From NCBI RefSeq assembly GCF_003590945.1, contig NZ_QYUK01000008.1:372001-436000 (forward strand): a stretch of DNA of 64,000 nt. The letters run 5' to 3'. The stretch is from Oleomonas cavernae. Lineage in GTDB: Bacteria > Pseudomonadota > Alphaproteobacteria > Zavarziniales > Zavarziniaceae. Within the stretch, counting starts at the first letter, position 1, and every line of letters begins with the position of its first letter. The translations under genes were made by a program, and so were the position numbers. The notes under the pieces are model-generated. The model saw only the letters and a list, made by a program, of their open reading frames with translations. It was not told where the DNA came from and made no database searches. Of this stretch, positions 25,321 through 34,105 are shown in pieces.

Positions 25321-26640
25321 ATGCCCGATACGGATAACCAACCCGCCCGACAGAAGGCAGGGGATGACGAGCAGGCCACCCTGCCCATGGCGCCGGCCGC
25401 ACGGCGGCGGGCCTTTGCGGTCCTCACCATCTGCCTGATGTGTACCGGCTTCAGCCAGTCGGTCGTCTATGCCATCCTGCCGCCGATCGCCCGCGACCTG
25501 GGGCTGACGGAACTCCAGGTCGGCAGCATCTTCGTGCTGTCGTCCGCCTTCTGGGTGGTGACCACGCCCTGGTGGGGCCGGCGGTCCGATCATCTGGGCC
25601 GCCGCCGCACCATCCTGATCGGCCTGCTGGGCTTCACCCTGTCGATGCTGCTGTTCACCCTGGTGCTGCAGGCCGCGCGGGAGGGCTGGATCGCCGTGGC
25701 CCTTGCCTTTCCCCTGCTGGTCGCCGTCCGCTCGACCTATGGCCTGGTGGTCTCGGCCGCCTCGCCTTCCGCCCAGGCCTATGTCGCCGACCGCACCACG
25801 AGGACGGAGCGTACCCGCGCCATCGCATCTTTGGCCGCCGCCTTCGGCCTGGGTGCCACGCTGGGTCCCGGCCTCTCCGCCAGCCTCGTCGTCCTGGGCA
25901 TTCTGGCCCCCTTCTACTTTACGGCCTTCCTGGGCCTGCTCAGTGTCCTGCTGGCCTGGAAGGCCTTGCCCGAACATGCGCCGCCGCAACCATCGAAGAC
26001 CCGCATCCGCCTCAGCGTGTTCGACAGGCGCATCGTCTTGAACCTGGCCAACGGCGCGATCATCTCCTCCGCCCAGGCGGCGATGATCCAGACCGTCGCC
26101 TTCTACATGATGGACCGGCTGACCCTGCCGCTCGATTCCGCGGCGCAGTTCGCCGGCATCGGCCTGATGGCGGCCTCGCTTGCCGCCCTGTTCGGCCAGC
26201 TCGTCGTCGTGCATCGTTTCCGCATGTCGGCCCCGGTGCTGGAGCGGGTGGGCCTGGGTGTCAGCGCCGTCGCCTTCTTAGGATTGGCCTTCGCCTACGA
26301 ACTTGGCCCCCTGGTGTTCGCGCTGACCATCATCGGCCTGGGCCAGGGCATGTCCCGGCCGGGCAATGTCGCCGTGGGCTCCCTGGTCGTGCAGCGTCAC
26401 GAACAGGGTGCGGTCGCCGGCCTCAACAATGCCACGGCCGCCTTCGGCTTCCTGGTCATGCCCTTCATCGTCATGCCGGCCTACAAGATCAATCCCGCCC
26501 TGCCCTATTTCATCGGCGCCGGTCTGCTGGGCATGGGCCTGCTGATCTCCTTCCTCGATCCCAACACACGCAAGGCGCTGGCGGTCGGGCCCGACGGCTA
26601 CGACACCGACGAAATGGACGACAACCTGCCGCCCATATGA
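25321..26640 (+). CDS. Major facilitator superfamily transporter
   Basis: 439 residues with about twelve membrane helices. The loop 2-3 signature is WWGRRSDHLGRRRTILIG (near residue 82). There is a central cytoplasmic loop around 220-240 (EHAPPQPSKTRIRL) and a charged tail. The first ~28 residues are polar. Helices 4-5 hold the charged SPSAQAYVADRTTRTERTRA stretch seen in drug:H+ antiporter-like members. The substrate is not predictable. ATG 25321 follows a family C repeat and a palindrome. Confidence 0.85.
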   Translation: MPDTDNQPARQKAGDDEQATLPMAPAARRRAFAVLTICLMCTGFSQSVVYAILPPIARDLGLTELQVGSIFVLSSAFWVVTTPWWGRRSDHLGRRRTILIGLLGFTLSMLLFTLVLQAAREGWIAVALAFPLLVAVRSTYGLVVSAASPSAQAYVADRTTRTERTRAIASLAAAFGLGATLGPGLSASLVVLGILAPFYFTAFLGLLSVLLAWKALPEHAPPQPSKTRIRLSVFDRRIVLNLANGAIISSAQAAMIQTVAFYMMDRLTLPLDSAAQFAGIGLMAASLAALFGQLVVVHRFRMSAPVLERVGLGVSAVAFLGLAFAYELGPLVFALTIIGLGQGMSRPGNVAVGSLVVQRHEQGAVAGLNNATAAFGFLVMPFIVMPAYKINPALPYFIGAGLLGMGLLISFLDPNTRKALAVGPDGYDTDEMDDNLPPI

Positions 26641-26701
26641 ATGCTTGAAATCAGCCGCCGCGCGCCCCAGTTTCGGCCTGGTTCGAACGAGAGGACAGGC
26701 G

Positions 26702-27241
26702 ATGTTGGAACGGATGATCGAGCAGACGATTCTGGCCAGCCGGTGGCTTCTGGTGCCGTTGTACCTAGGGCTGGCCGCCATGCTCCTGGTCCTGATCTGG
26801 CAGTTCTATACCGACTTGTTCCATGTCGTGGGCAGCCTGGGCGCGGCCGATGATTCCGCGATCATCCTCGAGACCCTGGCCCTGATCGACCTGGTGCTGG
26901 TCGCCGGGCTGATCACCATGGTGGTGATCTCGTCCTATGAAAGCTTCGTCTCGAAGATCGACGTGAAGGAAGGCAGCGACACCCCGCCGCTGTTCGGCAA
27001 GCTCGATCCCGGCACCTTGAAGATCAAGCTGGGCGCCTCGATCGTCGCCATTTCCTCGATCCAGCTTTTGAAGGCCTTCGTCAGCGTCGAGAAATACACC
27101 TCGTCCGACCTCGCCTGGCTGATCGGCATCCACATGACCCTGGTGGTTTCCACCCTGCTGATGGCGATCATCGACAAGCTGACCTTCGCCAAGGCCCGCG
27201 ACAAGGTGAAGGAAGCAGGCCTCAGCTCGTCCGGCCATTGA
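26702..27241 (+). CDS. YqhA/UPF0114 family membrane protein
   Basis: 179 residues with three to four membrane helices (SRWLLVPLYLGLAAMLLVLI, then LIDLVLVAGLITMVVISSYE, and a later pair around KLGASIVAISSIQLLKAF). The order and the ENFVSK-like SYESFVSKID motif match UPF0114. No function is established for the family. GAGAGG precedes ATG 26702. Its last 20 bases overlap the end of the convergent hydrolase gene. Confidence 0.85.
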   Translation: MLERMIEQTILASRWLLVPLYLGLAAMLLVLIWQFYTDLFHVVGSLGAADDSAIILETLALIDLVLVAGLITMVVISSYESFVSKIDVKEGSDTPPLFGKLDPGTLKIKLGASIVAISSIQLLKAFVSVEKYTSSDLAWLIGIHMTLVVSTLLMAIIDKLTFAKARDKVKEAGLSSSGH

Positions 27242-28049
27242 GGATGGCGAGCAGTTCGTCTTTCACGCCGTTCGCCCACAGGGGCTGGAAGTCGTGGTTG
27301 TTCACGGGCAGCGGGATGAAGCTCGCCGCCACGCCGCGGGCCTTCAGGCCGTCCACATAGCCGGTCACCGTGGCCGGCGCGGTCCAGCCGTCGCCCCGCC
27401 CGGTCATCGCCACCACGTCGGTCGCCGTCGCCACCCGGTCCAGATAGGCCATGGGCAGCAGGCTGCGGGTAAAGGCCGTCCGGTGGATCATCTGGTTCCA
27501 CTTGACGATGTCGCAGGGGCACGAGATCAGCATCGCCACGTCGATCAGGCCGGGATGCCGGCCGATCACGATCGCCGTGGTCACCGCCCCGCCCGAATGG
27601 CCCAGCACGATCAGCCGCCGGGCCTTGTACTGGGTCTTGAGTTCGCGCAACGCCGTCGCCACCGCGTCGATATTCTCCGGCGTGTAGAGATCGACCCGGC
27701 CCCAGTTGCGGCCGTCCGAGACCTTGCCCGCGCCATCGCTGTACCCCGGGCGCAGCAGGGCGACTGCCACCACGTCCGGCTCGGCCGAGACCTGGGCGGC
27801 GATCGGGTAGAAATAGTCGACCGGGCCGCCCTGGCTGGAATCGCCGTGGATCATGACCACGAGCTGGGGCCGCGGGCCGACCTTGTCGGCGCCGAAGGTC
27901 TCTATCCCCAAGCACAGGCGCCCGGCGCGCAGCCATTCACGGCCGTCGCCCGAGGCGCAGGTGCCCGCCTCGCCGGCGTCTTCCGCGCGCGCCACGCCCA
28001 GCGCCGCCGTGAGGCACGCCCAAACGATCAGCACACTACGCAATAGCAT
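27222..28049 (-). CDS. Exported alpha/beta hydrolase
   Basis: 275 residues with a cleavable signal peptide (LLRSVLIVWACLTAALGVARA). The nucleophile elbow is VLGHSGGAV (near residue 148). The oxyanion-side VVMIHGDSS is near 65 and a candidate catalytic histidine lies in PVNNHDFQPL near the end. Substrate is unknown; a periplasmic esterase or peptidase is likely. Cysteines in mature parts (TCASGDG, RLCLG, SCPCD) may form disulfides. It converges on yqhA with a 20-bp overlap. Confidence 0.8.
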   Translation of the reverse strand: MLLRSVLIVWACLTAALGVARAEDAGEAGTCASGDGREWLRAGRLCLGIETFGADKVGPRPQLVVMIHGDSSQGGPVDYFYPIAAQVSAEPDVVAVALLRPGYSDGAGKVSDGRNWGRVDLYTPENIDAVATALRELKTQYKARRLIVLGHSGGAVTTAIVIGRHPGLIDVAMLISCPCDIVKWNQMIHRTAFTRSLLPMAYLDRVATATDVVAMTGRGDGWTAPATVTGYVDGLKARGVAASFIPLPVNNHDFQPLWANGVKDELLAILNGRTS

Positions 28050-28127
28050 CCAACGCCCCTCGGCCCCGACGGCAAGCCCGCATGATGAGCGAACTCGCCA
28101 CCGCCGCCAAGGTTGGGTGCAGGGTGC

Positions 28128-28805
28128 TCAGGCCTTTATTGGCCCGATGTTGCGTTTGGACATCGCCCGGGCAAGGGCGAAGGCAACCAGCACGCCAGTG
28201 GCATAGCCGGCGATGACATCGGCCGCGAAGTGGTTCGCCATGACCATGCGCGCGGCGGCCGGCAGCACGGCCAGCGCCAGGAAGACGAAGCGCCAGCGCG
28301 GCCAGATCAGGCCCAGGGCCGCGGCGAAGGCGGCAATGGCCTGGGAGTGGCCCGACGGAAACGAATTCCAGTGGGCGTCGATATCGAAACCGTGGACGCC
28401 ATAGGTGCCATCGGCGATCAGCAGCCGGGGCCGGGCCCGCGCCACCACCACCTTGACCACGTTGACGACCAGGCCGCCCAGGGCGACCGACCCCATCACA
28501 AAGGCTGCGCGCACCACCCAGTCGGCCCGGCGGCGCCAGGCCGCCACGACCAGCACCAGCCCGGCCACGGCAAACATCCAGCCCGACCGGCCGACCTCGT
28601 TGATGGCGGCGAAGGCCACCTTGTCCTGCGCGGGCAAGGCGAAGAACCACAGCGCCAGCGGCCGGTCCAGCCACAGCATCGCAGCGACGATGATCAGCGC
28701 CAGGGCCAGCGCCAGCCACCAGCGGCGGGCGGCGATGCCCACCGCCTCGACCAGCGCGTCGCCGGCAAGGTCCCAGATCAGCCGGACTGTGGCGGCGGCG
28801 CTCAT
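28128..28805 (-). CDS. PAP2-family membrane phosphatase
   Basis: 225 residues with about six membrane helices. The three PAP2 signatures are KVVVARARPRL (near residue 120), SFPSGHSQAI (near 150) and ANHFAADVIAGYATG (near 195), giving the acid-phosphatase active site at the outer face of the membrane. Likely substrates are undecaprenyl diphosphate or lipid A/phospholipid phosphates. Its ATG overlaps the stop of the ArnT-like gene (ATGA), so it acts with the GT2/ArnT pair in envelope lipid modification. Confidence 0.9.
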   Translation of the reverse strand: MSAAATVRLIWDLAGDALVEAVGIAARRWWLALALALIIVAAMLWLDRPLALWFFALPAQDKVAFAAINEVGRSGWMFAVAGLVLVVAAWRRRADWVVRAAFVMGSVALGGLVVNVVKVVVARARPRLLIADGTYGVHGFDIDAHWNSFPSGHSQAIAAFAAALGLIWPRWRFVFLALAVLPAAARMVMANHFAADVIAGYATGVLVAFALARAMSKRNIGPIKA

Positions 28806-30463
28806 GGCGCCACGGGGCCTCGCCGCAGAATGGCGATGTCGATCGGCTTGCCGCGCGACACGTTGACCCCGCGGACATGGGCGAGCTCCTGCACCGCCAG
28901 GCCGCCCAGGGCCGCGTCGAAGCCCGGCCTCGACCCTGCCTCGACAAGGGCGACGGCGCCCGGCGCGGCGGCAAACGCCGCCGCTGCCTCGGCCGGCGAC
29001 AACAGGCGGATATCGGTCCTGGTCAGGAACACCAGGCTGGGCTCGCTGTAACCGCTGGAGACCAGCAGCGGCGCATCGGTCAGCCCCAGGCGATCCAGTT
29101 CCGCGGCGATTGCCGGGGCGGGCCACAGCACCGTCGCCCCCGGCAGGATCGTCGTGAAGGCCGCCGCATAGAGGGCACCGGCCCCGATCACCATGACCGC
29201 GATGGCCCGGCCAACGGCCGCCCGGCTGATCAGGACCAGGCTGGCCGTGACGGTCAGCAGGGCCACCACGACCGCAGCAAGGCCAGCGGTGCCGGCCCCG
29301 CCGGTGAAATACCATTCCAATCCGGCCAGCCCCAGCCCCAGGGCCACGCCCACCGCAGCGAACACGGCCAGCACGAACCGGCGCCAATGCCGGCCCAGGC
29401 GCGTCACCGGCTTGAAGGCTTCCAGCGCCGCGCCGGCCCCCAGCAGCAGGAAGGCCGGGAAATAGGGCATGGTGTAGTGGGGCAGCTTGGTCGGCACCAG
29501 CTCGAACAGGATGAACCCCGGCACGCCCCAGGCCAGGGCAAAGCGCACCCAGGGCCGGTGCCGATTGGCCCAGGCCCAGGGCAGGCTCAAGCCGAACAGC
29601 ACCCCGCCCGGCCACAGCATCGCCGCCATGGTGACGAAGTAGTAGCCGGGCGGCGCGCCGTGGCTTTCCTCGCCGCCCAGCAGCTTGGGCACCAGGTCGC
29701 CGCCCACCGAGTTGGACAGGAAGGCGCCGTCGGTCTTCAGCGAGATGGCAATCAGCCAGGGCGCGGTGATCACGGCCAGGACCAGCAGGCCGGACAAGGG
29801 CCGCAGCGCCCGCAGGAAAGTGCCCACCCGGCCGCTGCGCCGATCGGCCAACGCCAGGGTCAGGACGGCGAGCCCCGCCACCAGGGGGGCGATCGGTCCC
29901 TTGATCAGCACGCCCAGGCCCAGGAAAGCCCAGCCCGCCAGGGCAGGCCACGGCGCCGTGCGCAGCCCCTGCGTGACCCGCTGATAGATCAGGCCGAAAC
30001 AGCCCAGCGCGCCCACGACGGTCAACAGCAGCGTCGCATCGGTCTTGGCCAGGCGCGCCTCGATGTTCAACACCAGCGCCGCCGCCAACAGGGCAGCGGC
30101 GGCAAAGGCGACATCCTCGCCGGCAAAGCGCCGGGCCAGGCCATAGAGCAACAGGACCGCCAGCATCGATGCGATCATGGACGGCAGGCGATAGACCCAG
30201 ATCGGGCTTGCCGCCCCCTCGCCCGTCACGGCGACAGCGGCCGCCTGCAGCCAGTAGATGCCGACCGGCTTCTTGTAGCGCGGCACATCCTGGAAGCGGA
30301 TATCGACATAGTCGCCGGTCTCGACCATCTGCCGCGTCGCCTGGGCGAAACGCGACTCGTCCCGGTCGGTCGGCGGCAGGCTGGCGATGCCTGGCAGAAA
30401 GGTGCCCAGGCACAACAGCAGCAGGAGGAGAACCCGCGCCAGATGACCGCCGGGCAGGGGCAT
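28802..30463 (-). CDS. ArnT-like family 39/83 glycosyltransferase
   Basis: 553 residues. The N-terminal ASLPPTDRDESRFAQATRQM carries the Asp-Arg-Asp-Glu cluster of ArnT/PMT-type GT-C enzymes, followed by YKKPVGIYWLQ. About ten membrane helices follow, then a ~100-residue soluble end. ArnT-type enzymes move a sugar from undecaprenyl phosphate to lipid A or another acceptor in the periplasm. It lies 4 bp after a DPM1/ArnC-like GT2, which would make the lipid-linked donor. There are no arnA/arnB genes here, so the sugar need not be aminoarabinose. Confidence 0.88.
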   Translation of the reverse strand: MPLPGGHLARVLLLLLLCLGTFLPGIASLPPTDRDESRFAQATRQMVETGDYVDIRFQDVPRYKKPVGIYWLQAAAVAVTGEGAASPIWVYRLPSMIASMLAVLLLYGLARRFAGEDVAFAAAALLAAALVLNIEARLAKTDATLLLTVVGALGCFGLIYQRVTQGLRTAPWPALAGWAFLGLGVLIKGPIAPLVAGLAVLTLALADRRSGRVGTFLRALRPLSGLLVLAVITAPWLIAISLKTDGAFLSNSVGGDLVPKLLGGEESHGAPPGYYFVTMAAMLWPGGVLFGLSLPWAWANRHRPWVRFALAWGVPGFILFELVPTKLPHYTMPYFPAFLLLGAGAALEAFKPVTRLGRHWRRFVLAVFAAVGVALGLGLAGLEWYFTGGAGTAGLAAVVVALLTVTASLVLISRAAVGRAIAVMVIGAGALYAAAFTTILPGATVLWPAPAIAAELDRLGLTDAPLLVSSGYSEPSLVFLTRTDIRLLSPAEAAAAFAAAPGAVALVEAGSRPGFDAALGGLAVQELAHVRGVNVSRGKPIDIAILRRGPVAP

Positions 30464-30467
30464 GATC

Positions 30468-31196
30468 CTAGTTGATCCCGCCGCCGTCGCGCAGACGGAT
30501 GGGGAATTTGGAGCGGCGGTTCAGCCACCACACCCCGAACAGGTCGGTGATGCCGACCAGGGCGCGGTCGAAAGTGCCGTATTTGGAGGTGCCGGCATCG
30601 CGCGGGCGGTGGTTCACAGGGATCGGCAGCACCGTGGCCCCATGGCGCCGGGCCAGCGCCGGCAGGAAGCGGTGCATGTGATCGAAATGCGGGAATTCCA
30701 GGAACAGCGAGCGCCGGAACATCTTAACACCACAGCCGGTGTCCTTGACCCCGTCCTTCAGCATCTTGTTGCGCAGCCAGTTGGCGAAGCGCGAGGCATA
30801 GCGCTTCTGCCAGGGGTCGTTGCGCTTGATCCGCTCGCCGGCCAGCAGGTCGGGCTTTTGGGGGCCGTTCGCCGCCGCCCACAGGCTGGGCAGGTCGGCC
30901 GGATCGTTCTGCCGGTCGCCGTCCAGGGTGCCCACCCAAAGGCCGCGGGCGGCGAGCACGCCCGAGCGCACGCCCATGCTCTGGCCATAGCGCTGGGCAT
31001 GGCGGACGATGCGCAATTCCGGCGCATCCGCCTGCCGCGCGGCCAGTTTGGCGGCGGTATCATCGTCCGAGCCGTCGTCGACGAAAATCACCTCGAAGGC
31101 GATCCCGACCGGGCGCAAGGCGGCGAGAACCTCGTCGAGCAGCGGCCCGACATTCTCGGACTCGTTCAGAACAGGGATGACGATGCTTAAGTCCAT
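30468..31196 (-). CDS. Family 2 glycosyltransferase (ArnC/DPM1-like)
   Basis: 242 residues. The GT-A fold is marked by LSIVIPVLNESENVGPLL at the N terminus, FEVIFVDDGSDDDT (near 35) and the metal-binding LDGDRQNDPADLP (near 90). No C-terminal membrane helices are seen, as in DPM1 rather than GtrB. It probably charges undecaprenyl phosphate with a sugar for the ArnT-like enzyme downstream. ATG 31205, three codons upstream, is also possible. Confidence 0.87.
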   Translation of the reverse strand: MDLSIVIPVLNESENVGPLLDEVLAALRPVGIAFEVIFVDDGSDDDTAAKLAARQADAPELRIVRHAQRYGQSMGVRSGVLAARGLWVGTLDGDRQNDPADLPSLWAAANGPQKPDLLAGERIKRNDPWQKRYASRFANWLRNKMLKDGVKDTGCGVKMFRRSLFLEFPHFDHMHRFLPALARRHGATVLPIPVNHRPRDAGTSKYGTFDRALVGITDLFGVWWLNRRSKFPIRLRDGGGIN

Positions 31197-31259
31197 GGGG
31201 CCCATTTTCCCGGCCAAGTGCGCGAATGGCTTAGCCGGTCGGCGCCGCTTTGTCACCCG

Positions 31260-32639
31260 TCACAGCAGCAGGAGTGCCGCGAGCCCCAGGAATGCGAAGA
31301 AACCGACGACGTCGGTCACCGTGGTCACGAAGACACCCGAGGCGATCGCCGGGTCGATGCCGAAACGATCCAGCACCAGCGGGATCATGACCCCGGCGAG
31401 CGCGCCGGCGACCATGTTGATGATCATGGACATGGCGAAAACCAGGCCCAGTTCCCAATCGCCGAACCACAGAAAGCCGATGCCGCCGACGATCGCGGCA
31501 AAGACCACGCCGTTGATCGCCCCGACCAGGGCCTCCTTCAGGACCACCCGCCGGGCATTGGCGGTGGTCAATTCCTTAGTCGCCAGGGTGCGCACAGCGA
31601 CCGTCAGGGTCTGGGTTGCGGCATTTCCGCCCATCGAGGCGACGATGGGCATCAGGATCGCCAGGGCCACGATCTTCTCGATCGCCGCATCGAACATGCC
31701 GATCACGGCCGAGGCCAGGATCGCGGTGCCCAAATTGACGAACAGCCAGGCAAAACGGGTACGGGTCGTGGTCCAGACCGTCTCCTGGATGTCGGTCTCG
31801 GCGACGCCGCCCAGCAGCATGGCGTCTTCCTCGACCTCGGCCTCGATGACGTCGGCGATGTCGTCGGCGGTGACGGCACCGGCCAGGCGGCCGTCGCGAT
31901 CGACCACGGCGGCGCTGACCAGGCGGTATTGCTGGAACAGGAAGGCGACTTCCTCCTGGTCCATGTCGACCGGCACCAGGTGTTCGGCCGGTTCCATGAT
32001 CATGCCGATGGGCAGGTCGGCATTGGTGCGCAGGATGCGGTCCAGCGGCACCGTGCCCACCGGCCGGCGATCGCCGTCGATGACCACGATCTCGTAGAAG
32101 CGATCGGGCAGGTCGGCCTCGCGCCGCAGGTATTGCAGCACCCGGCCCACGGTCCAGAAATCGGCCACGGCGACGACGTCGCGCTGCATCAGCCGGCCGG
32201 CGGACTCTTCCGGGTAGGACAGGCCCGATTGCAGCATCAGCCGGTCTTCGACCGACAATTCGGCCATGACCTCGCGCTGCTGCTCGTCGTCGGCCTCGTT
32301 CAGGACATAGACGGCATCGTCGGTGTCGAGCTGGGACAGGGCCTCGGCCGTGCCGCGCGGCCCGATCAGTTCCATGACCTCGGTCAGGACCGGGCCGTGC
32401 AGTTCCGAGAGCAGCTCCGGATCGAGATCGTCGCCCAGGGCGGCGATCAGGATGCGGCGCTGCTCGTGGCTCAACTGCTCGATAAGGTCGGCAAGGTCGG
32501 CGACATGCAGGCGGTCGACGGCGGCGCGCAGGGCATTGGTGTCTTCCGCCTCGACGGCGGCGACGATTTCGCCCCGGACGGCCTCGTCGAGGCCGACGGC
32601 GGTATCTTCAACCGGCTCGCGCAGTTGCGGTTCGACCAT
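31260..32639 (-). CDS. mgtE: MgtE-type magnesium transporter
   Basis: 459 residues. The N-terminal MgtE_N superhelix (about 20-135) is followed by two CBS domains (about 140-260) that sense Mg2+ in characterised members. The five-helix channel domain (about 285-459) holds MPIVASMGGNAATQTLTVAVR, which includes the selectivity region, and a final helix pair DVVGFFAFLGLAALLLL. It imports Mg2+ (and Co2+) across the inner membrane. The tRNA-Leu gene and its terminator lie upstream on the same strand. Confidence 0.93.
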   Translation of the reverse strand: MVEPQLREPVEDTAVGLDEAVRGEIVAAVEAEDTNALRAAVDRLHVADLADLIEQLSHEQRRILIAALGDDLDPELLSELHGPVLTEVMELIGPRGTAEALSQLDTDDAVYVLNEADDEQQREVMAELSVEDRLMLQSGLSYPEESAGRLMQRDVVAVADFWTVGRVLQYLRREADLPDRFYEIVVIDGDRRPVGTVPLDRILRTNADLPIGMIMEPAEHLVPVDMDQEEVAFLFQQYRLVSAAVVDRDGRLAGAVTADDIADVIEAEVEEDAMLLGGVAETDIQETVWTTTRTRFAWLFVNLGTAILASAVIGMFDAAIEKIVALAILMPIVASMGGNAATQTLTVAVRTLATKELTTANARRVVLKEALVGAINGVVFAAIVGGIGFLWFGDWELGLVFAMSMIINMVAGALAGVMIPLVLDRFGIDPAIASGVFVTTVTDVVGFFAFLGLAALLLL

Positions 32640-32729
32640 GGTGCCTCACGAAAACGGCGACCCGGGTGGACTTGCCGCAATGCAGTGCGAATGCGGCCGG
32701 ACCCACCCGAGTTCCGCGACATTAAAGCA

Positions 32730-32762
32730 AAAACGCCCGAAGCGCGGGGCTTCGGGCGTTTT
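32730..32762 (-). terminator. Rho-independent terminator of tRNA-Leu
   Basis: AAAACGCCCGAAGC (32730-32743) and GCTTCGGGCGTTTT (32749-32762) form a perfect 14-bp stem with a 5-nt loop, ending in a T-rich run on the minus strand (TTTTTGC). It sits six bases beyond the tRNA 3' end. The A/T tracts on both sides could make it act in both directions. Confidence 0.9.
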
Positions 32763-32767
32763 GACTT

Positions 32768-32853
32768 TGGTGCGGTCGAGAAGACTCGAACTTCCACGGG
32801 TGTTACCCCACAAGCACCTCAAGCTTGCGCGTCTACCATTCCGCCACGACCGC
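32768..32853 (-). tRNA. tRNA-Leu, anticodon GAG
   Basis: On the minus strand the acceptor arms GCGGTCG and CGACCGC pair, followed by A and an encoded CCA (32768-32770). The anticodon stem-loop is CAAGC-TTGAGGT-GCTTG, giving anticodon GAG (reads CUC/CUU). The long variable arm (about TGGGGTAACACCCG) and GTTCGAGTC T-arm mark a class II leucine tRNA. Length is 86 nt with CCA. It is transcribed ahead of mgtE but separated from it by a strong terminator. Confidence 0.96.
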
Positions 32854-32901
32854 ATCCGGGCAGGCGCGGGTGGTAGCAAATTCGCTCTGGACAGGCAAGC
32901 T

Positions 32902-33159
32902 TTAGTTCGCCACGCACTCGAAGCTGACGAGGCGCTTGCCGTCAATTTCACCCACGCTCACGAGGCGGGTCCCGCGGCTGAACTGGGCGCAGTGAACCTG
33001 GGCCTGCTTGGTGGCTTCGGCCAGTTCATCGACATCGTCGTCGATGGTCACGACATAGCTTTGCGGGGTGGCGGCCATCGGCGGCGGTTTGCCGCCGCAG
33101 CCTGCGAGGACGACGGCAGAAACGGCGAAGGGGGCAAGCAACAGGGCTCGAGATCGCAT
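32902..33159 (-). CDS. Small lipoprotein of unknown function
   Basis: 85 residues. The signal peptide ends in a lipobox (VVLAGCGG), so the Cys near residue 22 would be lipidated. The mature part is short: a proline-rich linker, then SYVVTIDDDVDELAEATKQA and two further cysteines (VHCAQF, SFECVAN) that could pair. GGAG lies eight bases before ATG 33159. I do not recognise a family. It lies alone between cysH and tRNA-Leu. Confidence 0.7.
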   Translation of the reverse strand: MRSRALLLAPFAVSAVVLAGCGGKPPPMAATPQSYVVTIDDDVDELAEATKQAQVHCAQFSRGTRLVSVGEIDGKRLVSFECVAN

Positions 33160-33278
33160 GCGAATATCTCCAGGTACGCCCAACCCCATGGAGCTAACGC
33201 CGCCTAAGCGCTTGTGTTCCCAACAGCCTGCGCCCAGGCGCCATTGAGGCGCCGCGGAGCTTTAGCGCAGCGAGCCAA

Positions 33279-33294
33279 GGGGCCGCATGGCCCC
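33279..33294. terminator. Possible terminator downstream of cysH
   Basis: GGGGCC-GCAT-GGCCCC is a compact 6-bp stem in a stretch of G+C-rich hairpins between cysH and the lipoprotein gene. There is no clear T-run, so an intrinsic terminator is uncertain; a repeat element is possible. The rest of 33160-33315 shows no gene. Confidence 0.3.
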
Positions 33295-33315
33295 GCCCGG
33301 CGCCTGAGGGGCCCC

Positions 33316-34047
33316 TTAAATACCCGAGCCGTCGATTTCCAGGTGGATGCCACATTCCTTCTTGTCGGTCCCCGACCAGCGGCCGTCGCGATAGTCGCCG
33401 CCGGGGATGACGCGGTCGGTGCAGGGCATGCAGCCGATCGAGAGGTAGCCGTCCTCGACCAGCGGATGGGCCGGCAGGTTGTGGGCGACGCGGTAAGCTT
33501 CCAGCGCCTCGGCGTCCCACGAGATCAGCGGGTTGATCTTCACCTTGCCGTCGCCGGCCTCGATGGTCGGCAGCAGGGCGCGCTCGTTGGTCTGGAAGCG
33601 CTTGCGGCCGGTGATCCAGGCGTCGAATTCGCCAAGCGCGCGGGCCAGCGGCTCGACCTTGCGCAGGCGGCAGCAGGCATTGGGATTGTCGCGCCACAGC
33701 ACGCCGTCGGGATCGCGGGCGTCGACCTCCACCGGGTCGGGCTCGATCGAGCGGACATCGGTCAGGCCCAGCATCTTCACCAAGCGATCGCGGTGGCGCA
33801 GGGTCTCGCCGAACAGCTTGCCGGTGTCGAGGAAGACCACGGGTACGGTCCGGTCGACCTTGGAGATGAGGTGGAGCAGCACCGCCGATTCGGCCCCGAA
33901 GGACGAGACCAGAGCGATGCGGCCGCGGAACTCGAGCTGGGTCATGACCTTCAGCAGCCCCTCGCCCTCCAGCGGACCGTAGAGGTTGCGAAGCGCCGCC
34001 GCATGATCGCGCGCCCATTGCTTGGCGTCGGCGTTCAAGGCGTTCAT
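33316..34047 (-). CDS. cysH: Phosphoadenylyl/adenylyl-sulfate reductase
   Basis: 243 residues. It reduces activated sulfate to sulfite using thioredoxin. The PP-loop-like VSSFGAESAVLLHL is near residue 46. Two Cys pairs, NACCRLRK (near 123) and IGCMPCTD (near 207), bind the [4Fe-4S] cluster of APS-type (plant/bacterial) reductases. The catalytic Cys is in KKECGIHLE at the end. The presence of both Cys pairs favours APS as substrate. AGGA lies nine bases before ATG 34047, which also overlaps the frame-corrected siroheme-synthase stop by four bases. Confidence 0.92.
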   Translation of the reverse strand: MNALNADAKQWARDHAAALRNLYGPLEGEGLLKVMTQLEFRGRIALVSSFGAESAVLLHLISKVDRTVPVVFLDTGKLFGETLRHRDRLVKMLGLTDVRSIEPDPVEVDARDPDGVLWRDNPNACCRLRKVEPLARALGEFDAWITGRKRFQTNERALLPTIEAGDGKVKINPLISWDAEALEAYRVAHNLPAHPLVEDGYLSIGCMPCTDRVIPGGDYRDGRWSGTDKKECGIHLEIDGSGI

Positions 34048-34105
34048 GACAACCATTCCTTTTCGTCCATCAATGCTTCGGACCGCCGCGAAACCTCGCC
34101 GGGGG

